Positions 8,373 to 17,326 of a stretch of DNA of 64,000 bases are shown here, one piece after another. Source of the stretch: Clostridiales bacterium. Its GTDB lineage: Bacteria; Bacillota; Clostridia; Christensenellales; Aristaeellaceae. Both the position numbers and the translations under genes were made by a program. Below the pieces are notes generated by a model. That model searched no databases and had not been told where the DNA came from. It saw nothing but the letters and a program-made list of their open reading frames with translations. How positions within the stretch are numbered: position 1 is the stretch's first letter; every line of letters starts with the position of its first letter. The stretch lies in NCBI GenBank assembly GCA_004556395.1, contig SFHK01000005.1, positions 3,381-67,380 on the forward strand, in the 5' to 3' direction.

Positions 8373-9689
8373 TCAAATCTCTGCAAACCGGACAATCGCG
8401 TCCAGAAACTCGTCTCCCCTGCGCCCGACCGGCACAATCGGCCGTTCCAGCGCCGCCTCCGCCTCGGTGAGCAGCAGGTTGTCCAGAAAGCGCTTGTCCT
8501 CCGAGCGAATCATGCACTCGGTAATCAGGATTGCCTCCGACGGCCTGTCCTTCATCTGGGCAACCAGATCGCCGCCCGTCACAAGCCCCGCGACGGTGAC
8601 GGTCTCGCCAAAGTAATGGTTCGTAATCGCGTATACCTTTATCTCCACGCCCGTCACCGGATGCGCGTCCAGCAGGTTCTTCAGAATCGGCTGCGCCGAC
8701 ACGCCCGTGGCAATGGCGATGGAGTGACGCGGCTTCACCTCGCGCCTGAGCCTCGCGGGAAGCTCCATGTACGCGTCCTCAAACTCGGTGATCAGCTGGC
8801 GGCAAAGACCGATGCCGTTGTCGATCTGCTCGTAATCCTCGTAGGCCTCGTCCTCCGGAAGCGGCATTTCCGCCTTCAGATACAATTCGTCCGAGGGGAA
8901 CACGAACCGCGTGCCATATTCCCGAAGCATCTTCTCGCGAACGCGCTCCGCCTGCCGAAGCACCGTGCGCGCCGACTCCCGGTCGAACATGCGGATGCTT
9001 TCCAGCCCTTCCCGGTGTCCGGTCAGACCCACGGGCACCAGCGCGAGCGAACGGCACGCCGGATACAATCCCATCAGGTCGCTCATCGTCCGTTCCAGCG
9101 CTTCGCCGCAGTTCAGCTCCGGGCAGAGCACCGCCTGTGCGTGGAAGCTGACGCCGCCCGCCGCGAGCTTTTCCAGCTGCTCCATGATATTGCCGCCGCG
9201 CGGATTGCCCAGCAGCTTTTTGCGCAGCTCCGGCTCCGTCGCGTGCACCGAAATATACAGCGGAGACGCGTGCCTGCGGATGATGCGGTCGAGCTCGCGC
9301 GGACCGACGTTCGTCATCGTGACAAAGTTGCCCATCATCAGCGACAGCCGCCAGTCGTCGTCCTTCACGCGCATGCTGTCGCGCGCGCAGGCGGGCAACT
9401 GATCCACAAAGCAGAACAGGCATTTGTTCAGGCACAGGCGCAGACCATCCAGCATATCGTTCTCAAACGCCAGCCCGAGCGGCTCGTAGTCGTCCTTCTC
9501 AAAATCGTACTCCGTCTGCACGCCGTCGCGCTCAATCAGAAGCACGATGTGGTCGCTGCACGACAGCGCCTGATAATCGATCCAGTCGAGAAGTCGTTCC
9601 CCGTTCATCTTCAGAAGAACGTCGCCCTGCCTGATCCCCAGTTGGTCGGCTATGCTCCCCTTCTCCACCGACCGAATCACGTGACCCAT
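8373..9689 (-). CDS. DUF512 radical SAM protein with PDZ-like domain
   Basis: A 438-residue protein. A PDZ-like N-terminus (about 1-60, GSIADQLGIRQGDVLLKMNG) is followed by a CxxxCxxC cluster motif, CLNKCLFC (about 86-93), and a TIM-barrel-like radical SAM region, then the DUF512 domain. The family is common in Clostridia and Actinobacteria and is typically found beside der; its reaction is not known. GGAGGG lies 5 bases before the ATG. The short spacings on both sides place it in one operon with the L,D-transpeptidase, der, plsY and xylB. Confidence 0.9.
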   Translation of the reverse strand: MGHVIRSVEKGSIADQLGIRQGDVLLKMNGERLLDWIDYQALSCSDHIVLLIERDGVQTEYDFEKDDYEPLGLAFENDMLDGLRLCLNKCLFCFVDQLPACARDSMRVKDDDWRLSLMMGNFVTMTNVGPRELDRIIRRHASPLYISVHATEPELRKKLLGNPRGGNIMEQLEKLAAGGVSFHAQAVLCPELNCGEALERTMSDLMGLYPACRSLALVPVGLTGHREGLESIRMFDRESARTVLRQAERVREKMLREYGTRFVFPSDELYLKAEMPLPEDEAYEDYEQIDNGIGLCRQLITEFEDAYMELPARLRREVKPRHSIAIATGVSAQPILKNLLDAHPVTGVEIKVYAITNHYFGETVTVAGLVTGGDLVAQMKDRPSEAILITECMIRSEDKRFLDNLLLTEAEAALERPIVPVGRRGDEFLDAIVRFAEI

Positions 9690-9701
9690 CCGATCCCTCC
9701 G

Positions 9702-11198
9702 TCATTTCACCGTTACCGGTGTGCCTGCCGGGCAGTTGTCGAAAATCCACTTGGCGTTGTCGCGATACAGGCGCACGCACCCGTGCGACGCCTTCCTGCC
9801 CAGCTGCTTGATCGTGTTCGAACGAACGGTTCGATCGTCCTTCGCGGAGTAAATCTCCGAATGGAAGAAGATGCCGCCGTCGATCGTCCACGCGTATTTC
9901 GCCCAGCAGTCAAATTCCTTGAAATACCACCATTCCGTCAGCGGCGCGGTATTCCAGAACTCGCCCTTGGGCGTGGGCGTTTCGTCCTTGCCCGTGGAGC
10001 ACTTGAACTCCTTGATCTTGTTGTCGAAGTTGGAACCATTCCATTCATAGACGTACACGCGCTGCTTATTCAGATCGATCGTAATGCGATACTGCGTCAC
10101 GATGATGTCCGACTTCACGGCGCTCTCGGAGAACAGCCTGCGCTGCGTCGTCTCGTCGGCGACGCCGGTTTGCTTCAGCCCGTTCAGCTTCTGGAAGTAC
10201 ACAAGGCAGCGCTCCGTGGCCGGGCCGAAATTGCCGTCCGCCTTGCGCATATAGCCCAGATACACCAGCCTGCGCTGCACGCGCATGGCCTCGGCAGTCT
10301 TGTCGCCGCGCTGCGCCGTGGCCTGATACACGTCGAATGTGCCGCCATGCAGCCATGCGAGCAGCTCCTCCGACGCCACGCCGTCCGGCGCGTACGGAGT
10401 CGGCTCCGGCGCGAAGCGGATGGTGGGCGTAGGCGTGGGCTGCTTCGTCGCCGCCGGGGCGACAGCCGTTCCGTCCGGCGAAGCCGTCAGCTCCGGCGTA
10501 GGCGCGAACGTCGGCGTGGGCGTAGGCGTCATCCATGCCTTCGTCGCCGCCGGCGTAGGCGTAACGGTCGCCTGCATCAGCTGATAATAGTACGCCTGCG
10601 CTTCCTTTACGGCCGTCTCGGTCTTGTCGCCGAAGCTGCCGTCCGCCGCGCCGTCAAGAAAGCCGTACAGCGCCAGCGCATGCTGAAGCCGCTGCACCTC
10701 GTCGCCCTTCACGCTCTTGGCCAGCGGCGTGGGCGTAGGCTCCGGATTCACAACCGCGTCGTCGGAATACAGCTTCACCAGCGTGTCGTAATCGGCCACG
10801 CCGGTCACCGGCAGACCGTTCACCTTCTGGAAGAAGCGCACAGCGTTGGCCGTGGACTTGCCGTAAATGCCGTCGTACCCGCCGTCCATGTAACCCATCT
10901 CAATCAGACGATTCTGAAGCCGCGCCACATCCTTCGCGCCGTTCGCGTCGGAAATTCCCTCGTACAGCGCGCTCATGTCCACCATCACCGGGGTCGGCGT
11001 GGGAGTAGGCGTAGGCGTGGGTGTCGGACTCGGCGTCGGTGTGGGCGTAGGCGTGGGGCTCGGCGTCGGCGACGGCGTCGGAATCGGCGTCACCGATGCG
11101 CTCCCCGCGCTTGCCGGTTCAGGCGCTTCCGCGGCCGGCCAGAAGCAAATGGCCAGAACCGCCGCCACAATTATCAAAACAGCCAGTACTTTGCGCAT
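9702..11198 (-). CDS. L,D-transpeptidase (YkuD) with three peptidoglycan-binding domains
   Basis: A 498-residue exported cell-wall enzyme. A signal anchor (about 4-20) is followed by a Pro-Thr linker (37-70), peptidoglycan-binding domains at about 83-148, 162-205 and 296-360, a second Pro/Thr/Ala linker (211-270), and a YkuD catalytic domain (365-498) with SHGCVRL, whose Cys474 is the nucleophile. It should form 3-3 cross-links or attach proteins to peptidoglycan. The open frame extends upstream to 11387, but the ATG at 11198 precedes the signal anchor, has GGAGG about 10 bases upstream and lies below a recognizable promoter. Confidence 0.93.
   Translation of the reverse strand: MRKVLAVLIIVAAVLAICFWPAAEAPEPASAGSASVTPIPTPSPTPSPTPTPTPTPSPTPTPTPTPTPTPVMVDMSALYEGISDANGAKDVARLQNRLIEMGYMDGGYDGIYGKSTANAVRFFQKVNGLPVTGVADYDTLVKLYSDDAVVNPEPTPTPLAKSVKGDEVQRLQHALALYGFLDGAADGSFGDKTETAVKEAQAYYYQLMQATVTPTPAATKAWMTPTPTPTFAPTPELTASPDGTAVAPAATKQPTPTPTIRFAPEPTPYAPDGVASEELLAWLHGGTFDVYQATAQRGDKTAEAMRVQRRLVYLGYMRKADGNFGPATERCLVYFQKLNGLKQTGVADETTQRRLFSESAVKSDIIVTQYRITIDLNKQRVYVYEWNGSNFDNKIKEFKCSTGKDETPTPKGEFWNTAPLTEWWYFKEFDCWAKYAWTIDGGIFFHSEIYSAKDDRTVRSNTIKQLGRKASHGCVRLYRDNAKWIFDNCPAGTPVTVK
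10400..11090 (-). repeat. Low-complexity Pro-Thr coding repeats in the transpeptidase linker
   Basis: Two GC-rich stretches (about 10980-11090 and 10400-10560) consist of short units encoding Thr-Pro and Ser-Pro dipeptides. In the first, 17 near-consecutive Pro-x pairs occur. The units vary at third positions. Such tracts are prone to slippage and set the distance between membrane anchor and catalytic domain. Confidence 0.8.
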
Positions 11199-11259
11199 GT
11201 ATGTATGATCCTCCGCAATCCCTGCGCCGCCCGCCGCGGCGCACAATATCTCATGTTCA

Positions 11260-11303
11260 AGTATAGCACAATCGCGCTGTTTTGAAAAGCATTTACCGGT
11301 AAA
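11260..11303 (-). promoter_or_regulatory. Promoter of the transpeptidase operon with upstream palindrome
   Basis: On the minus strand TTTTCA (11283-11288), 17 bases, then TATACT (11260-11265). Four bases upstream of the -35 box lies the perfect 12-base palindrome TTTACCGGTAAA (11292-11303), a plausible regulator site. The transcribed leader has a GC-rich hairpin (11223-11244) just before the ribosome site. The protein that binds the palindrome is unknown. Confidence 0.55.
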
Positions 11304-11336
11304 CATGCGTACGAAACGTAGACAGGATGCAGAAAT

Positions 11337-11364
11337 GGCCTGCGCATTCATCGTGCGCAGGCCG
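11337..11364 (-). terminator. Terminator-like hairpin after the zinc-ribbon/TPR gene
   Basis: A perfect hairpin, GGCCTGCGCA paired with TGCGCAGGCC, lies 27 bases downstream of the zinc-ribbon gene on the minus strand. It is followed by ATTTCTGC, a weak U-tract, and it precedes the transpeptidase promoter. Confidence 0.6.
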
Positions 11365-11390
11365 CTTGCCGCTCCGCAGGGATTCAATTC

Positions 11391-13031
11391 TCATTGCGCG
11401 ATCGACGCGTCGCCGAGGACGTGCGCGCCGCGGTTCAGGGCGTTTTGGACGGTTTCCGGGCGCCGGGTCAGGGTGGGATACAGCGCCTTCAGGCGCTCGT
11501 AGGGCTCGCGCTCGGTCTCGAACCGGTCGGCGCACAGCAGAAGTACGCTGGCTTCGCGGTCGGTATCGCCGGTCATCTGGTAGGCTCGCGCCAGCTTGAT
11601 GGCCGATTCATAGGTGGTATGCCGACTCAACGCCCGATAGTAGTGCTCCACGGCACGGGCGTAGTTGCCTGACTCCATGCAATCGTCACCCAGCAATATG
11701 TATCCGGACGCGCTGCCTATGCCCAGCTGCGCGAAGGTGCGCTTGCCCGAGGTGGTGGACGTGCTCCACACGCAGAACACGATCACCGTGACCGCGAGCA
11801 GCGCCATGGCGATCAGCGAGCGCAGGTGCCGTTCCAGAAAGGTCTCTCTGCCCTGCCGCGAACGGACATTCGCGCGCGCGTTTCGTGTTCCGCGCGGCGG
11901 AACTCTGCGCTGCGGCTGGCGGCGGCTCGACGCGCCGGAAATCCGCATGGACGCGTTCGAACCGCGCATGCCGTTTCCCCTTCTGGCCGCTGCCGTCCGC
12001 ACCGGCTTTGACGATTGGCCGGACGGCTTCACGCGGTTGCTCAGGCGCGCATCCCCCCCGTGAACGCGCTTTCCCAGCGTATTCCCGAAGCGTCTGAACG
12101 CCTTTCCTGCCGACTTTGTGAGCTTCCGCGCCTTTTTCAGCGTTTCTTCTCCCGCGCTTTTCCATTGCGCGGCGCGAATGGAGTGCCCTTCGTTTTCGGA
12201 TTTTACCGTTCCCGGACGTACACTCCGCTTCTCCGGCAGACGCACAACCGGACGCGCGATGCCGTTCCCTGCCCGTTTTTCCGGCAGACGAACGACCGGA
12301 TTTCCCGAAGCGCGCGGCTTCTCCCTATCCGCTTTTTCTGCCACCCGACGCTGCTCCGACCGGCTATCCTTCTCTGTAACGCCGCGCCGACCTGATTGAC
12401 CCGTTTTCTCTGCACGGCTTCGCCCCGACCGAGCGGCTTCCTTTTCGGCGCGGGCTCTGGCGGACGCTTCGGCCTTTTCCACAAAGCCGGGACGCGCCGC
12501 TGTCTTCGTTTCCTCGCGCGCCCGGTCAAACAGGCTCCACCTTTCAGCTTTCTCCGTCTTCGCGTTCTCACGCTTTCGATCGGAAGGATCTCTCCCGGAA
12601 GAGCCCTCCGCCTTTCGGCTGAAAGCGCCCCTCTCCGAAGCGACGCCCTCGCGCGCCCGGTCGGATTGGCTTTTCTCCGAGGACGCTCCCGTCTTCGCGC
12701 CGTCGCGCAGACGGCCGGAAAGCCCTTCCGTCGAAGAAACATCCTCGCGCAGCCGTTCGGATGCTCTTCCCGTTTCCGCGTCTTCACGCGGCCGTTCGGA
12801 AAAGCTTCTCTTCGAAGAGGTCTCCGGCCATTCGGAATACTTCCGCTCCTTCGCTTTTTCGCGCGGCAGGTCAAACAGGCTGCGTCCCTCGTCATCCGAA
12901 CGCCGCCCGCGCAGGCGCGCGTCGCGTTCGTTCAGGAAGCGCAGATCCGCGGGATAGACGAGACGCGTCCTGCAATACATGCATCGCTTCCCGTGTGCAA
13001 GGTCTCGCCATCCGCACCGTACGCAAAACAC
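11391..13031 (-). CDS. Zinc-ribbon membrane protein with long charged repeat region and TPR-like tail
   Basis: I do not recognise a named family. The 546-residue protein starts with a zinc-ribbon-like FCVRCGWRDL...CMYCRTRL (Cys3, Cys6, Cys17, Cys20). About 340 residues follow that are rich in Arg, Glu, Ser and Lys with imperfect repeats of the type SERxREDAxT, probably disordered. One transmembrane helix (about 406-422, LIAMALLAVTVIVFCVW) precedes a helical TPR-like domain. The start is GTG (13029-13031) with a GGAGGGGGG ribosome site. It ends an operon whose upstream genes also encode TPR and HEAT-like proteins. Confidence 0.7.
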   Translation of the reverse strand: MFCVRCGWRDLAHGKRCMYCRTRLVYPADLRFLNERDARLRGRRSDDEGRSLFDLPREKAKERKYSEWPETSSKRSFSERPREDAETGRASERLREDVSSTEGLSGRLRDGAKTGASSEKSQSDRAREGVASERGAFSRKAEGSSGRDPSDRKRENAKTEKAERWSLFDRAREETKTAARPGFVEKAEASARARAEKEAARSGRSRAEKTGQSGRRGVTEKDSRSEQRRVAEKADREKPRASGNPVVRLPEKRAGNGIARPVVRLPEKRSVRPGTVKSENEGHSIRAAQWKSAGEETLKKARKLTKSAGKAFRRFGNTLGKRVHGGDARLSNRVKPSGQSSKPVRTAAARRGNGMRGSNASMRISGASSRRQPQRRVPPRGTRNARANVRSRQGRETFLERHLRSLIAMALLAVTVIVFCVWSTSTTSGKRTFAQLGIGSASGYILLGDDCMESGNYARAVEHYYRALSRHTTYESAIKLARAYQMTGDTDREASVLLLCADRFETEREPYERLKALYPTLTRRPETVQNALNRGAHVLGDASIAQ

Positions 13032-13068
13032 GTTCTCACCCCCCTCCGCGCGCGTTTGTCTGATGGTT

Positions 13069-13899
13069 TTATACGCCCTTCAGCGTCTCATAATACGGGT
13101 CGCCGGAAAAATCTCTTTCGCCGTCCACCGTGCCGCCCAGCATCTCAATGGCGTTGCGCACCTCGAGATAGTCCAGATAGTTGATGTCCGGCTGCTTCAG
13201 GCTCTCGTACAGCGGCTCCAGCGCGCGGTCATCTCCCAGCTTGCCGAGCAGCGAAGCGTACATCGCCAACTTCTCCGGATGCGCGTCGAACGCCGCCATC
13301 AGCGACGTGAAAATGCGCTCGTCGCCGGGGAAATTGCACAGCACGTCCAGATACGTCTCTCTGGCCTCATCGGAAACCTCGTCGATGCGTGAAAGAATGT
13401 CCGGCACGCAGGCGTCCCCGATATTCTGAAGCAGCTCGGCCGCCACGTCCGCGACCTCGTCCTCGCCCTCGCGGCGATCGATAATCGCAAAGCACGTCTC
13501 CATCGGCGCCTCGCCGCAGTCGATCTCCTTGAGCAGGTTGAGCGCCGTCACGCGCAGACCCTTGGGATTGTCCGGGTCAGCCGCCGCGCGAATCAGCGGA
13601 CGCACGCTCTTCTGCCCCAGATCGGTAATCCGCTCCAGAAGCACGTCCGGCACGGGCACGCCCGCCGCCTCATACTCGGCGACCCAGTTCACCAGCATCG
13701 GCGCGTCGTCGTATTTCTGGAAGTATTCCTCCGGCTTCTCGCCGCCTAAAAACGCCGCCGGAGAGGACAGCCAGTGCATGTATACGTCCGGCATCGCGTC
13801 CTCCATCTGCTCGATGTTGGCAAATCGACCCTTGTTCATCTGCATCCACTTTTCGCAGTACGCCGCGAAATTCGCGTCGAAATCCAGAATATCGTACAT
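13069..13899 (-). CDS. HEAT-repeat-like protein of unknown function
   Basis: A 276-residue acidic, soluble, all-helical protein. Helical pairs such as DLGQKSVRPLIRAAADP and EVADVAAELLQNIGDACVPDIL resemble HEAT/armadillo repeats, usually protein-binding scaffolds. No catalytic motif is visible. It lies 12 bases downstream of the TPR gene and 37 bases upstream of the zinc-ribbon gene, so the three are likely cotranscribed and may form one complex. Confidence 0.6.
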   Translation of the reverse strand: MYDILDFDANFAAYCEKWMQMNKGRFANIEQMEDAMPDVYMHWLSSPAAFLGGEKPEEYFQKYDDAPMLVNWVAEYEAAGVPVPDVLLERITDLGQKSVRPLIRAAADPDNPKGLRVTALNLLKEIDCGEAPMETCFAIIDRREGEDEVADVAAELLQNIGDACVPDILSRIDEVSDEARETYLDVLCNFPGDERIFTSLMAAFDAHPEKLAMYASLLGKLGDDRALEPLYESLKQPDINYLDYLEVRNAIEMLGGTVDGERDFSGDPYYETLKGV

Positions 13900-13911
13900 T
13901 TTTCGTCTCCC

Positions 13912-15624
13912 CTATTCCTGTATCCCGGTCTCGTTCACCTCGTCCAGCGAACGGCTCAGCAGCGCGACCGCGCGCTTTACCTGCCGAACCGGACAGGAAA
14001 ACTCCCCGGCAATTTCCTCCACATCCGCGGACTCCCCATCCGCGTTCAGATACAGATACGCCAGCGCCGCCGCGCCCACGTCTCCGCGCGCGATGGCCGC
14101 GCCGCCGTCCAGCCGCTTCTTCTGGAACATCAGCCAGTATCCGGCCAGCACGGAAATGGGATAATCTCCCGTTTCCTCCTCCACATACTCGGCGGCGTCG
14201 CGCAGCATCTGCCTTGCGCCTACCGGAAGATCGCGCAGCACGTCCGTTTCGGTGGGCAGCGTCGCCTCCATGTAGTACTCCGGCAGCGGCGTTTCATCCA
14301 AAATAGCGGAATCCATGCCAAGCATCGCGGCCACGCGCACCTCCGCCGGAATATCCGGCCGCCCGATGTACGCGCACGCCATTCGATGCGCTTCGTCATC
14401 GTCGATGCGCGACAGAAGGCATGCCGCGGTCGCCGAAATCGACGGCGCGGCGGCGGACAGCTGCCATTCCAGCGTCGCGTGGAACGCCTTGTCGTTCCTC
14501 CACGCCTGCGCCAGCCCCTCCTCCTTCAGGATGCGCGGCACCTCGCCCAGATGAAACGCCTGAAAGGCCTGAAGCCGCGCGTCGCATGTCTCATAGCGAA
14601 GCGAACAGTCCTCCGGCGTAAGCGAACCCTCCGCCAGCTTCTGAAGCAGCACCTCCGGCGCCGGATCAGCCGGATCCAGCCGGTGAATGCGCTTCCACCC
14701 ATTCGCCACCGTCTCCGCGGGCTTCCCCGCAAGAAACGCCAGACACGACATTTCGTGAAGCATCGCCGGATTGTACGGATGCGCGGCCACCAGCTCGCCC
14801 TGCGCTTCGCAGGCTTCGTCGTACATTTCCAGCCGTTCCAGCGCCGTGACGCGCACGCGCTTTCCCTCGTCGTCCGCGTCCATTTCCCGCGCCCGGCTCA
14901 TCAGCTCGTGCCCTTCCTCGCGCATGCCGGACTCATACAGCGCCTGCGCGCAGATGCACACGTCAGGCAGCGCCGCCGAAGGCCCCAGAAGCCGTCCGGC
15001 CATAATTGCTTCCCGCCGCGCGTCCTCCGGCTTGCCATTCAGGTTCAGAACCACCGCATACAGCGCGTGCGCGCTGACCCGCAGCGGATTCAGCCGCACG
15101 GCGTGGCCGAACGCCTGCTCGGACGAGCGCGAATCCCCCAGTGCTTCCAGCTGGCGAATGCCCTCTTCAATCAGCTTCTGTACGCGCCGTTCGCGGCGAT
15201 CCTCGGCCATCTCCTCCTGAATTTCGCTGTTCAGATAGATGCGGTCGAGCATCCGCTCGGCCTCCTCCACGGACTCATGCCCGCCGCTGTGATCCACATA
15301 TGCGCGCAGCACATTCTCCGCTTCCTCCTGCCGCCCGCGGGCGTACAGAATCTTGCCGGACAGGAACAGGCATTCCTCCAGCTCCCGCGCTTCGCTCAGA
15401 AGCCACATCAGCTGACGACCCGCCGCCTCATACAGCTCCATCGAAACCAGAATGCGCGCCATATCCAGCCGACAGCGCGCGTCCGTCGGGTCGCTTTCAA
15501 CGGCCTTTCGAATCAGATTCAGCGCGTCGGGATAATTCCCGGCGCGCCAGTTCATCAGCGCGCGCTGATGAACAAACCCGCTTTCCTGCTGAAACGAAAC
15601 CACCTTCGAATCGTATTCGCCCAT
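13912..15624 (-). CDS. Large TPR-repeat protein
   Basis: A 570-residue soluble protein. TPR motifs are clear in the N-terminal 200 residues (for example ALMNWRAGNYPDALNLIRKA and AEELFLSGKILYARGRQEEAE-like helices) and again around 250-330. The C-terminal part (about 430-570) is a separate helical region without a known motif. It probably acts as a scaffold. It follows hslO by 38 bases and precedes the HEAT-like gene by 12. Confidence 0.7.
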   Translation of the reverse strand: MGEYDSKVVSFQQESGFVHQRALMNWRAGNYPDALNLIRKAVESDPTDARCRLDMARILVSMELYEAAGRQLMWLLSEARELEECLFLSGKILYARGRQEEAENVLRAYVDHSGGHESVEEAERMLDRIYLNSEIQEEMAEDRRERRVQKLIEEGIRQLEALGDSRSSEQAFGHAVRLNPLRVSAHALYAVVLNLNGKPEDARREAIMAGRLLGPSAALPDVCICAQALYESGMREEGHELMSRAREMDADDEGKRVRVTALERLEMYDEACEAQGELVAAHPYNPAMLHEMSCLAFLAGKPAETVANGWKRIHRLDPADPAPEVLLQKLAEGSLTPEDCSLRYETCDARLQAFQAFHLGEVPRILKEEGLAQAWRNDKAFHATLEWQLSAAAPSISATAACLLSRIDDDEAHRMACAYIGRPDIPAEVRVAAMLGMDSAILDETPLPEYYMEATLPTETDVLRDLPVGARQMLRDAAEYVEEETGDYPISVLAGYWLMFQKKRLDGGAAIARGDVGAAALAYLYLNADGESADVEEIAGEFSCPVRQVKRAVALLSRSLDEVNETGIQE

Positions 15625-15662
15625 CCGCGCGCCCCCTCTTCTTCAAACTCCATCCGCGTCCG

Positions 15663-16565
15663 TCAGTCCCTGGCCTTGGCCTTTTCCAGAAGCTCGCGCA
15701 GCTCCGTCTCGCTGAAATGACGGCGCGTGTTGCAGAAATGGCAGTCCACGTCGCAGCCATGCTGCTCCTCGATCATCTCGGTCAGTTCCTTCTCGCCCAG
15801 CGAGATCAGCGCCCGCTCCACGCGCTCGCGCGTGCAGTCGCAATGATAGCGCAGCGGCAGCCGGTCGAGCACCTCCGGCTCCAGATGGCTCAGAAGCTGC
15901 GTGAGCGCGCCGTCCAGATGGTCGGTTTTGAGTGTGCCCGAAATGTCCATGAACATGCCCGCCGACGTCTCGATGGACTGAATCGCCGCCTCGGAAGCGC
16001 CCGGCATCATCTGTATGATCAGACCGCCCGCCGAAATCACCTCTTCACCGACGAGCACGCCCAGCGACACCAGCGACGGCGTCTGCTCGGACGCGGTGAA
16101 ATACATGGCGAAGTCCTCGCCGATTTCGCCGGAGCGCAGGCGCACCTGCCCCACATACGGCTCGCGCATGCGCATGTCCTTCACGACGGTCAGCATGCCG
16201 TCCCTGCCGACGGCCGCGCCCACGTTCAGCTTTTCGCCGTTGCGCGGCGGATCGACCTCGGGATGCGCCACAAGTCCCTTCACGTTGCCGCTGCTGTCGC
16301 CCACGGCCAGCACCAGCCCCAGCGGGCCGCCGCCGTCGATGCGGCAGGTGACCGATTCATTCTCGCCCTTCAGCATCGCGCCCAGCACGGCCGTGGCCGT
16401 GAGCGTGCGCCCCAGCGCCGCCGTCGCCGTGTGCGACAGATGATGCACGCGCCGCGCATGCTCTACCGTATGCGTGCTCTCCACAAGAAACGCGCGCGCC
16501 TGTCCGCCCATCAGCGAAATGCGCAGAATTCCATCCATATAGCTTACGCCGCCCTGCTCGGTCAT
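15663..16565 (-). CDS. hslO: Redox-regulated chaperone Hsp33
   Basis: A 300-residue Hsp33. The N-terminal domain carries GRTLTATAVLGAMLKGE and the C-terminal redox switch has CDC (about 244-246) and CHFC (about 276-279), the four zinc-binding cysteines that form disulfides under oxidative stress and activate the holdase. The ATG overlaps the stop of the methyltransferase gene in an ATGA arrangement. Confidence 0.96.
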   Translation of the reverse strand: MTEQGGVSYMDGILRISLMGGQARAFLVESTHTVEHARRVHHLSHTATAALGRTLTATAVLGAMLKGENESVTCRIDGGGPLGLVLAVGDSSGNVKGLVAHPEVDPPRNGEKLNVGAAVGRDGMLTVVKDMRMREPYVGQVRLRSGEIGEDFAMYFTASEQTPSLVSLGVLVGEEVISAGGLIIQMMPGASEAAIQSIETSAGMFMDISGTLKTDHLDGALTQLLSHLEPEVLDRLPLRYHCDCTRERVERALISLGEKELTEMIEEQHGCDVDCHFCNTRRHFSETELRELLEKAKARD

Positions 16566-17326
16566 ATCGTTTCATCCTTCCTGTCTGCTCGCGTCGCCGC
16601 GAAATAGCATCTCTGGCCGCCGGGGCCCTCGCTTTCCCCCTCGTCGCCGCCAAAGACGTGAATATTCTCAAAGCCCGCGTCCGTCAAAAGACGCAGAATC
16701 TCCTCCACGCGATGCGCCCGCTGCACATGCGTTTCCTCAAATTTGCGATACCGCCCGTCCCCCTCGCGCACGAAGAAGGCCAGACGCATCGTCAGAAGCG
16801 ATGTGCTTTCGTCGTACTCGTTCTGCCACAGGTAGGTCTCGTTTTCCAGATCCTCCCCATACAGCCCGACGCGCCCCATCTCCCGCAGCTTCCCGGCGTT
16901 GGAGATGTCAAACGCCAGCACGCCGCCGGGCTTCAGCGCCTCGCGTGCGCACTTCAGAAAGCGCTGAACGCTTTTCTCATCCGTCAGATAGTTCACGCCG
17001 TCGCACGCGCACACAATCGCGTCCACCCTGCGGGGCAGAAGCAGCGCGCGCATGTCCTGCCGAACCAGCCGCACCGGCACTCCCCATGCGCGCACTTTGT
17101 CCGAGGCCACGCGAAGCATGTCCTCGGACAAATCAATCCCGGTAACCTTATATCCTTTTTGCGCCAATCGCACGGCCAGCGGGCCGGTTCCGCAGCCCAC
17201 GTCGCAGATTTCGCGCGCACCCGGACGGAGGTCGAGAATCCGCTTCTCATACCAGTCCGTCCAGGCGTCGTAATCGAAATCATAGGCAAAGCGATCGTAA
17301 ACCTCCGCAAGGTTCTGATAGCTCAT
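16562..17326 (-). CDS. Class I SAM-dependent methyltransferase
   Basis: A 254-residue methyltransferase. Motif I is DVGCGTGPLAVRLAQ (about 41-55), followed by GIDLSEDML, and the family loop CDGVNYL. It resembles small-molecule or protein methyltransferases of the type often found beside ribosome-associated genes in Firmicutes; the substrate is unknown. It shares ATGA overlaps with the genes on both sides, so it is translated with the membrane protein and Hsp33. Confidence 0.88.
   Translation of the reverse strand: MSYQNLAEVYDRFAYDFDYDAWTDWYEKRILDLRPGAREICDVGCGTGPLAVRLAQKGYKVTGIDLSEDMLRVASDKVRAWGVPVRLVRQDMRALLLPRRVDAIVCACDGVNYLTDEKSVQRFLKCAREALKPGGVLAFDISNAGKLREMGRVGLYGEDLENETYLWQNEYDESTSLLTMRLAFFVREGDGRYRKFEETHVQRAHRVEEILRLLTDAGFENIHVFGGDEGESEGPGGQRCYFAATRADRKDETI

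Noticed and set aside
10400..11090. Short regular repeats considered as a CRISPR array
   Set aside because: The units are 6-12 bases, lie in frame inside a protein gene and encode Pro-Thr; there are no spacers and no cas genes.
7110..11285. A 1391-codon plus-strand open frame
   Set aside because: It is antisense to der, the DUF512 gene and the L,D-transpeptidase, is full of Arg/His/Gln runs typical of shadow frames in GC-rich DNA and has no motif or ribosome site.
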